64,000 bases of DNA from Bin87 sp963665395. Its GTDB lineage: Bacteria > Chloroflexota > Dehalococcoidia > Lucifugimonadales > UBA3495. Shown here one piece after another: positions 58,874 to 64,000 of this stretch. Below the pieces are notes generated by a model that was not told the DNA's origin, made no database searches, and worked only from the letters and a program-made list of their open reading frames with translations. A program made the translations under genes and the position numbers. Within the stretch, counting starts at the first letter, position 1, and each line of letters begins with the position of its first letter. The DNA is taken from NCBI GenBank assembly GCA_963665395.2, contig OY762251.1, positions 2,852,001 to 2,916,000 on the forward strand. Reading direction: 5' to 3'.

Positions 58874-59563
58874 ATGCGGACTACGGTTGAATTCAATCCC
58901 AGCTATTCGTTGCTCACCGTTGACCTCGACGCCGGGGAATCCATCAAGGCCGAACCCGGGGCCATGGTGGCCCAGCAGGGTGTGGACATGAGGACCGGCA
59001 TGGGCGGCGGCGGAGGTCTGTTCGGCGGGATCCGCCGCATGATGGGCGGCGAGTCCTTCTTCGTCAACACCTTTACCGCGGAGCGAACCGGGGGATGGGT
59101 AAGCCTGGCGCCGCCGGCGCCGGGCGACATCGGAGAGTTCGAGGTGCTGCCGGGAACCAACCTGTTCATCCAATCCAGTTCCTTTCTGGCCAGCACCGGC
59201 AACGTACAGATTGACTCGCAATTCCAGGGGTTCCGGGGGCTTTTCAGCGGTGAAAGCCTGTTCTTCCTGCGGGCTTATGCCGACCGGGGAGCGGGCGCCG
59301 TCTATTACAACTCCTTCGGCGCAATCAAGGCAGTTCCGGTGGTGCCGGGCGAGGAGTTGGTGGTCGATACGGGACACCTGGTGGCGTTCAGCGACGACGT
59401 TGACTATTCCATCGGAAAAGTCGGCGGCATCCGTTCCCTGATCGGCGGCGGCGAGGGGCTGGTGATGAGGTTTCGCGGCAACGGCCAGGTATGGGTGCAG
59501 ACCCGCAATCTGGCGGCGCTGGCGGACAAGCTGACGCCCTTCCTGCCCCAACGGGGGCAATAA
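58874..59563 (+). CDS. TIGR00266/AIM24-family protein
   Basis: 229 residues. VEFNPSYSLLTVDLDAGESIKAEPGAMVAQQGVDMRTGMGGGGGLFGGIRRMMGGESFFVNTFTA is the typical start of this beta-helical family, and VVPGEELVVDTGHLVAFSDDVDYSIGKVGG a later hallmark. The family includes mitochondrial AIM24 and bacterial proteins of unknown role. No signal peptide. Possibly one transcription unit with ribH (21 bases between). Confidence 0.88.
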   Translation: MRTTVEFNPSYSLLTVDLDAGESIKAEPGAMVAQQGVDMRTGMGGGGGLFGGIRRMMGGESFFVNTFTAERTGGWVSLAPPAPGDIGEFEVLPGTNLFIQSSSFLASTGNVQIDSQFQGFRGLFSGESLFFLRAYADRGAGAVYYNSFGAIKAVPVVPGEELVVDTGHLVAFSDDVDYSIGKVGGIRSLIGGGEGLVMRFRGNGQVWVQTRNLAALADKLTPFLPQRGQ

Positions 59564-59600
59564 CGCGAAAGTCCTGACACCCTAGCGTAGGAGCAAACTG

Positions 59601-60515
59601 ATGGAGTTCGGCGTTACCATCCCCAACAATTGGGGCCTGGAGGATCCTCAGGCCGTCATCGGATTCGGCCCGTTGGCTGAGGAATTGGGCTACGACTCCG
59701 TATGGACCATGGATCACCTGTTCAACAACGGGTACATCCGGGAGCGGCTGGACGACAAGCCCTACTATCACCCCATGGCCACGTTGTCCCACGTCTCGGC
59801 GTTGACCTCGCGGGTCCGGCTGGGCACGTCGGTTCTGGTGCTGCCCTATCACAACCCGGTGGAGTTGGCGAAGTATGCTGCCTCTCTGGACCAGATGTCC
59901 GGCGGCCGGGTCGTGCTGGGCGTCGGCGTCGGCGCCATGACGCCGGAGTTTGAAGCCCTGGGCATACCGATGAACCAGCGCGGTTCCCTGACCAACGAGT
60001 CCATGGACGTGATGCGGGAACTGTGGGCCAACGAAGACCCGCAGTACAGCAGCGACCGTTGGCAGTTCAGCGACCTGAAGTTCTCCCCTAAGCCGCTGCA
60101 AAGGTCTGGCGATTCTCCCCACGTGCCGCTCTGGGTGGGCGGCAGCAGCCCGGGCGCGTTGCGCCGCGCCGCCCGCCGCGGCGACGGCTGGCATCCCTCC
60201 GGCGTGAGCGCCGAGGAGTTCGCCATCGGCCGGCAGCGGGTGCGGGAGTTGACCGAATTGGCCGGCCGCAATCCTGACGACCTGGTGATGTCCGCCCGCG
60301 TGGAGGTGGAAGCCCACGGTGGGCCGTCCAGCCAGCGTGCCGCCGACCGCTCGCGGCTGCCCGGAGATGATCCGTCGGGCATGATCGCCGGGATTGCGGC
60401 CTACCGCGACGCCGGCGTGCAGCACATCGTGTTGGCGCTCAATACGGGCGACGCGGGTCGCCTGCGGGAGCTGATGCAGGTCATCGCCGAGGATGTCATT
60501 CCCCAACTGCGCTGA
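59601..60515 (+). CDS. LLM-class (F420-dependent type) oxidoreductase
   Basis: 304 residues with MEFGVTIPNNWGLEDPQAVI, AEELGYDSVWTMDHLFNNGY, VRLGTSVLVLPYHNPVELAKYAASLDQMSGGRVVLGVGVGAM and VPLWVGGSSPGALRRAARRGDGWHPSG. It belongs to the same subgroup as the gene at 55747 but is only moderately similar, with a shorter C-terminus and an inserted SSQRAADRSRLPGDDPSGM. Substrate unknown. Confidence 0.9.
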   Translation: MEFGVTIPNNWGLEDPQAVIGFGPLAEELGYDSVWTMDHLFNNGYIRERLDDKPYYHPMATLSHVSALTSRVRLGTSVLVLPYHNPVELAKYAASLDQMSGGRVVLGVGVGAMTPEFEALGIPMNQRGSLTNESMDVMRELWANEDPQYSSDRWQFSDLKFSPKPLQRSGDSPHVPLWVGGSSPGALRRAARRGDGWHPSGVSAEEFAIGRQRVRELTELAGRNPDDLVMSARVEVEAHGGPSSQRAADRSRLPGDDPSGMIAGIAAYRDAGVQHIVLALNTGDAGRLRELMQVIAEDVIPQLR

Positions 60516-60528
60516 AGAGGCAACCGGC

Positions 60529-61902
60529 TCAGGTATTGTTCCGGTCGATTTCGTCCAGGTCTTCCAAAAGGGACGACATCGTGTCCGGGTCGGCTTCATC
60601 TTGCCGGGGGCCGTAGTAGTAACGCTGGAAACCGGTGACGATGCGCCCGACCGGCGGATCGGGCAGGGTTTCCCGCACGTCCTGCCGGTGTTCCTGCGGA
60701 GTCTGCCAGCGGCGGCGGGGGAAACCCACTGCGCTGGCCACTTCCAGCATCCGGTGATACACCTCCCGGGGCGTGACCGGAGGGGGCCGCCGGCGGCGCA
60801 AGTTCGACGCCCAATTGGCCCAGCCGGCCAGGGTGTCGGAAACATCCTGACCCGCTCCCTCCCAGCTGAAGATGGATTCGCGCATTTCGCCTTCGGCATA
60901 GTTGCCGCCCACCAGCCGGCGGCGGCGGAACATACGGAACAGGACCCAGGCCGCCAGCGACAACGCCGCCAGGAACGCCAGCCACTTGATGACGGTCAAG
61001 ATCACGTTGGGAGGCCCGTCCCCCTCGACATCGCGCAGGCTTTCGTGAAACTCCTGGATCTGGAGCCGCGCCAACTCCAACCCGCTCAGATCGCCGCCGC
61101 CAAACAGACCGGACACCCAGTTGCCGATGGCAACCAATCCGGCGGCCAACAGGCCCAGCAGCAGCAGGACGGGGCGCAAAGTCCAGAGGCCCAGGAAGGC
61201 GACGCCGCGCACCAACGCCCGCGCCGCGTCGTCCAATCCTCCGATCCCCAGAGCGCCCAGGATCACCGCCAGCAGCAGCACACCGAACACGCTGAGAATT
61301 ATTGCCGCCAACCAACCCCGGTTCATCCGCCCGCCGCCGCCTTCCGCAGCGAACCGGCTCATCGCCAACCCCGCCAGCCCGACAGCGAAAAACAACAACA
61401 GCACGGGCAAACGGACGATTTCAGCCGGCAGCAGCGCGTCCGCAATCACCACCACGATGACGACGACCACGCCCCGCACGAAGGCGCTCCGCACCACGTC
61501 AAGGGTAACGTCATCCCGCGCAATGGCGGTGCCCCGCCACCAGAGGAGCAGCATGAATATGCCGGTTAAACCCAGCGCGGCCACGGTACGAAGGTCGCCG
61601 GACAGTACCTGGCCGATGGGGAACCAGCCGACGCCCATGCTGGCGCCGGCCAGAACCAGCACCGAAACGGCGCTCAGCGCCAGGCCGATAACGCCCCGAA
61701 GGTTGAGCGAAAAGCGGATCGTCTGCACGTACCAGGACAGCAGGAACGACCAGCCCATGGCCAGGGCCGCGATGCCCAGCGGAATGGCCGCGTCGGGCAA
61801 CCTGATGACGTTGGCCACCAGACGGCAGCCCAGGTAGAGCGCAAAACCCTCCAGGAAGAGAGCGATGCAGGTAATCAAAGCGCCGCGAGCGAAGCTGCTC
61901 AT
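60529..61902 (-). CDS. DUF4129 domain-containing membrane protein
   Basis: 457 residues. About ten hydrophobic helices in the first 240 residues and one around residue 285-305 (VIKWLAFLAALSLAAWVLFRMF), then the cytoplasmic DUF4129 domain: TPREVYHRMLEVASAVGFPRRRWQTPQEH and RIVTGFQRYYYG. Such proteins occur in MoxR-DUF58-DUF4129-transglutaminase operons. The DUF58 gene is upstream on the same strand but separated by two unrelated genes, and the transglutaminase domain is missing. Confidence 0.83.
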   Translation of the reverse strand: MSSFARGALITCIALFLEGFALYLGCRLVANVIRLPDAAIPLGIAALAMGWSFLLSWYVQTIRFSLNLRGVIGLALSAVSVLVLAGASMGVGWFPIGQVLSGDLRTVAALGLTGIFMLLLWWRGTAIARDDVTLDVVRSAFVRGVVVVIVVVIADALLPAEIVRLPVLLLFFAVGLAGLAMSRFAAEGGGGRMNRGWLAAIILSVFGVLLLAVILGALGIGGLDDAARALVRGVAFLGLWTLRPVLLLLGLLAAGLVAIGNWVSGLFGGGDLSGLELARLQIQEFHESLRDVEGDGPPNVILTVIKWLAFLAALSLAAWVLFRMFRRRRLVGGNYAEGEMRESIFSWEGAGQDVSDTLAGWANWASNLRRRRPPPVTPREVYHRMLEVASAVGFPRRRWQTPQEHRQDVRETLPDPPVGRIVTGFQRYYYGPRQDEADPDTMSSLLEDLDEIDRNNT

Positions 61903-61913
61903 GATTGTTCCGA

Positions 61914-62387
61914 TTAGTCGTTCCGCGTAGGCAGCAGCACATAGACGGCGAAGGCGCGGCGGTCCCGGACGGGGGATTGCTGGAAACGGCGGATGGCATC
62001 CTCAGCTGAATCTATCAGCTGGGCAACGTCGGCTTTGATGAAGGACACGTCAGGATTGTAGTCAGCGCGGTGGCGGTCTTGCTGCATATCGACGAAGGTT
62101 CGGGCGAAGTAGCGAATTTCGCTGGGGAAGTTAGCGACGCTCGGATGCTCGCAACGTTGCCGGGCGAAGCCGTGTTGCAAAGCCCGGTAGGTTTGGTTCC
62201 ATGCTGGTCGGCTGCGGTCGGCGCTGGGCCCGCCCACCAGCAGATCCGCGCAACAGAGGGCCAGGCAATGAAACAAGGCGTAGTAGGCGGTGCTGACGAT
62301 GCGGCGCAGGTCGGATTGTCGAGGCCGACCACGCGCACTCATTGTCAGCATGGCCCGAGCCGTTGCGATGAAATCAAGCGGATTCAT
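61914..62387 (-). CDS. HEPN-domain protein
   Basis: 157 residues, helical. GRPRQSDLRRIVSTAYYALFHCLALCCADLL and DRHRADYNPD fit the HEPN subgroup with an RxxADY-type motif (R-H-R-A-D-Y). It overlaps the next upstream gene by 14 bases, so both are translated together. HEPN proteins of this kind accompany varied partners in defence and stress modules. It lies within the DUF58/DUF4129 operon. Confidence 0.78.
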   Translation of the reverse strand: MNPLDFIATARAMLTMSARGRPRQSDLRRIVSTAYYALFHCLALCCADLLVGGPSADRSRPAWNQTYRALQHGFARQRCEHPSVANFPSEIRYFARTFVDMQQDRHRADYNPDVSFIKADVAQLIDSAEDAIRRFQQSPVRDRRAFAVYVLLPTRND

Positions 62388-62748
62388 AGATCATACCGAC
62401 CGCATTCCGACGTTCCCGTTTTTCCAACCAGGGCCACTCGGATTTGGGAATCCAGGAGAAGTTGGGCCATTCCTCAATATCCAGGTCAAGGAGCTCTTCT
62501 CGAACGTGCATACCCAACTCGCCGGTCCGTCGGACGTTGAGGTTTTTCTGGTCGCCGTCGAAGACGACGAGGATGCGGAGGTAGAGTTCGCCGGTGGCGT
62601 GGGGGCCCCATTCGTCGTAGGTGGGGATTACCACGATGGGGTTGAAGACGAACTCGTCTTCGGTGAACCGCTCGTCCAGGAACTTGCGGACAATGGCGAT
62701 AACTTTTTCGTCCCGTTCCGGATTTATCCTGGGGTCTCTGTTCTTCAT
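62374..62748 (-). CDS. Partner protein of the HEPN gene (unknown family)
   Basis: 124 residues. EKVIAIVRKFLDERFTEDEFVFNPIVVIPTYDEWGPHATGELYLRILVVFDGDQKNLNVRRTGELGMHVREELLDLDIEEWPNFSWIPKSEW. The alternation of strands with the acidic ELYLRILVVFDGD block is compatible with a degenerate nucleotidyltransferase-like fold, but no G-S-x-D-x-D signature is present. A regulatory or antitoxin role for the overlapping HEPN gene is inference. Confidence 0.7.
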   Translation of the reverse strand: MKNRDPRINPERDEKVIAIVRKFLDERFTEDEFVFNPIVVIPTYDEWGPHATGELYLRILVVFDGDQKNLNVRRTGELGMHVREELLDLDIEEWPNFSWIPKSEWPWLEKRERRNAVGMIYESA

Positions 62749-62790
62749 AGCCGCATCTCTTTTCCATGAATATGAATATCGGAGTATATT

Positions 62791-63999
62791 TTACACCTGC
62801 TCGGGTTCCGGTTCGGTCTCAGGATCGCGCAGCCAGTCGTCCCGCCAGGTTTCTTCCAATCCGGCCAGGCTGGCCCCGGCGAGAAACACCGGCACTTCCG
62901 GCGGCAGCTCCGCGGCGGCCGGGCCGGGCGTTGCGTCCCCGGCGTAGAAAATCACCACCCGATGGCCGCGCCGTCTTATCTCGTCGGCTTCCTGCACCAC
63001 GGCCCGGGTCAGAATGGCGGTAACCAGCGCTACGGTTGCTCCGGTGGCCAGCGTATCCGTTTCGGTTCGCAGCACTGCCGAGAGTTCCGCTACCCAGAAG
63101 GGGCCGGCCATGGCCAGCGACTCCAGGACGGCTTCCAACTGGAGACTGCCGCCGCCCGAAGGCACCGACATCCACTTGCTGGAGTATGACGCTACCGCGT
63201 TGCTCACCAATCCGAAGGTGAAACCCTCCCGTTCCGCGAATTCTGCCACTGACGCGGCGACCGTCACCGCCCGCTCGAACAGCCGGCGGTTGCTGCCCTG
63301 CCAGGCGGCGTCACCGGTGCGAGCGTTGAGGGCGATGAGCATATGCCGGGTTGCGGCCGGCTCGAAAATCCGCGTCTCCAGCTTGCCGTGGCGAGCGGTG
63401 GCCTTCCAGTCGATGTGCTTCAACGGGTCGGAAGGGCGATAATCCCGCAAGCCGACGAACCTGCTGGGGTCGTCCTGGATAAGCCGACGACCCCGGCTGG
63501 CGCCAAGGGGGCGTTCCCAGAGGATCATCATTTCCCGCAGGTCAACGATGCGCGGATAGACCAGCAGGTACTCCACGTCGGTCACCTGCTGCTCGGTGGC
63601 CGTGATACCGAACATATCGCCGCTGCGCAGGCGGGCCGGCCCGATGCGGTGGTTGCCCCGGGCCCGGCACCGCACCCGGTAACGCCACGTGACTCGCTGG
63701 TACGGCAACAGCGACGTGGTGATGCGATGGTCCAGTTCCGCCTCCGCGCCGACGCCCCTCTGGTGAGTTCCGCCGGTTTGCAGCCCGATGGGAAAGGCGT
63801 CGGAGATGTCCAGCCAGATCATGGGCAGCAACTTGCCATTGTCAACGGTGATGTAATAGTCGATCACGTCGCCGATAAAGGCGCGATGCCGCTCCAACCT
63901 CCGCGAATAGGTGAGCCGGCGAAAGGCGTAGCGCGGCCAGTGCTTGCCAGTTATCCAGATGAGCAGGACCAGAACCCCAACCACAATCAGCAGCAACTG
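62791..63999 (-). CDS. DUF58 domain-containing protein, 5' end at the window edge
   Basis: At least 402 residues; the frame is open to the right edge, so the true start may be outside (a TTG at 63996 is the first possible start visible). A hydrophobic N-terminus (LLLIVVGVLVLLIWITGKHW), a beta-rich middle with RLERHRAFIGDVIDYYITVDN and RYRVRCRARGNHRIGPARL, then the DUF58 signature FVGLRDYRPSDPLKHIDWKATARHGKLETRIFEP and a vWA-like C-terminal domain (HMLIALNARTGD). DUF58 proteins work with MoxR-type ATPases, whose gene is probably just outside. Confidence 0.9.
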   Translation of the reverse strand, partial: QLLLIVVGVLVLLIWITGKHWPRYAFRRLTYSRRLERHRAFIGDVIDYYITVDNGKLLPMIWLDISDAFPIGLQTGGTHQRGVGAEAELDHRITTSLLPYQRVTWRYRVRCRARGNHRIGPARLRSGDMFGITATEQQVTDVEYLLVYPRIVDLREMMILWERPLGASRGRRLIQDDPSRFVGLRDYRPSDPLKHIDWKATARHGKLETRIFEPAATRHMLIALNARTGDAAWQGSNRRLFERAVTVAASVAEFAEREGFTFGLVSNAVASYSSKWMSVPSGGGSLQLEAVLESLAMAGPFWVAELSAVLRTETDTLATGATVALVTAILTRAVVQEADEIRRRGHRVVIFYAGDATPGPAAAELPPEVPVFLAGASLAGLEETWRDDWLRDPETEPEPEQV

Positions 64000-64000
64000 G

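Noticed and set aside
57248..59560. 770-codon open frame on the minus strand
   Set aside because: It runs antisense through three well-supported genes (kinase, ribH, AIM24-like).

Overview
This is a GC-rich bacterial window with about 62 protein-coding genes and no rRNA, tRNA or CRISPR array that I could see. The gene content points to Chloroflexota: two LLM-class flavin oxidoreductases, a lone xanthine-dehydrogenase-type large subunit, a BKACE (DUF849) enzyme, DUF1800/DUF1501 partners, PaREP1-like and HEPN proteins, Uma2 and DUF4058 families, and a UGSC-type selenoprotein. A marine or sponge-associated Dehalococcoidia/SAR202-like lineage fits best. This is inferred from gene families, not from a phylogenetic marker.

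Layout. 1-5.8 kb: a cytidylate-kinase-like fragment, a rhomboid protease, a PIN-domain pair, a fused MNT-HEPN gene behind an array of 31-bp repeats, a DUF849 enzyme, and a retropepsin-like gene cut by an amber codon. 5.9-14.9 kb: molybdenum hydroxylase large subunit, MoaD-like protein, DUF3352 protein, MFS carrier, two-domain dimeric-barrel protein, flavin monooxygenase of the acyl-CoA dehydrogenase fold. 15-23 kb: secreted multi-Cache protein, DUF1800/DUF1501 pair, NHL propeller, two Uma2 genes. 23-33.4 kb (all minus strand): a branched-chain-amino-acid-type ABC transporter with an oversized LivH and a double-domain binding lipoprotein, a PQQ-like propeller with a zinc ribbon, and a two-gene selenoprotein module. 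33.6-39 kb: a VapBC-like pair with a broken toxin, an overlapping translin/DUF2071/HAD operon, thiE with two FmdB zinc ribbons, and two PaREP1-like genes. 39-48.5 kb: polA, a CoA-ester lyase, folB, a SagB-type double nitroreductase, a TPR protein and an S9 peptidase. 48.6-64 kb: an amidase cluster split by a HEPN/MNT pair, an SDR, four tandem DUF4058 genes in A-B-A-B order, two F420-type oxidoreductases, ribH, an AIM24-like protein, and a DUF58/DUF4129 operon interrupted by a HEPN module, running off the right edge.

The most notable signals are: (i) an in-frame TGA followed by a well-placed SECIS-like hairpin in a UGSC-family gene; (ii) a leader made of 31-bp repeats, each carrying a start codon and a nine-codon mini-ORF that stops four bases before the next start, upstream of the MNT-HEPN gene; (iii) at least five families of short palindromic repeats, including two elements with the same terminal inverted repeats but different cores, and a tandem pair of 135-bp elements; (iv) the A-B-A-B DUF4058 array; (v) several small genes caught in decay (amber-split protease, VapC without start codon and with a frameshift, Uma2 with an N-terminal stop).
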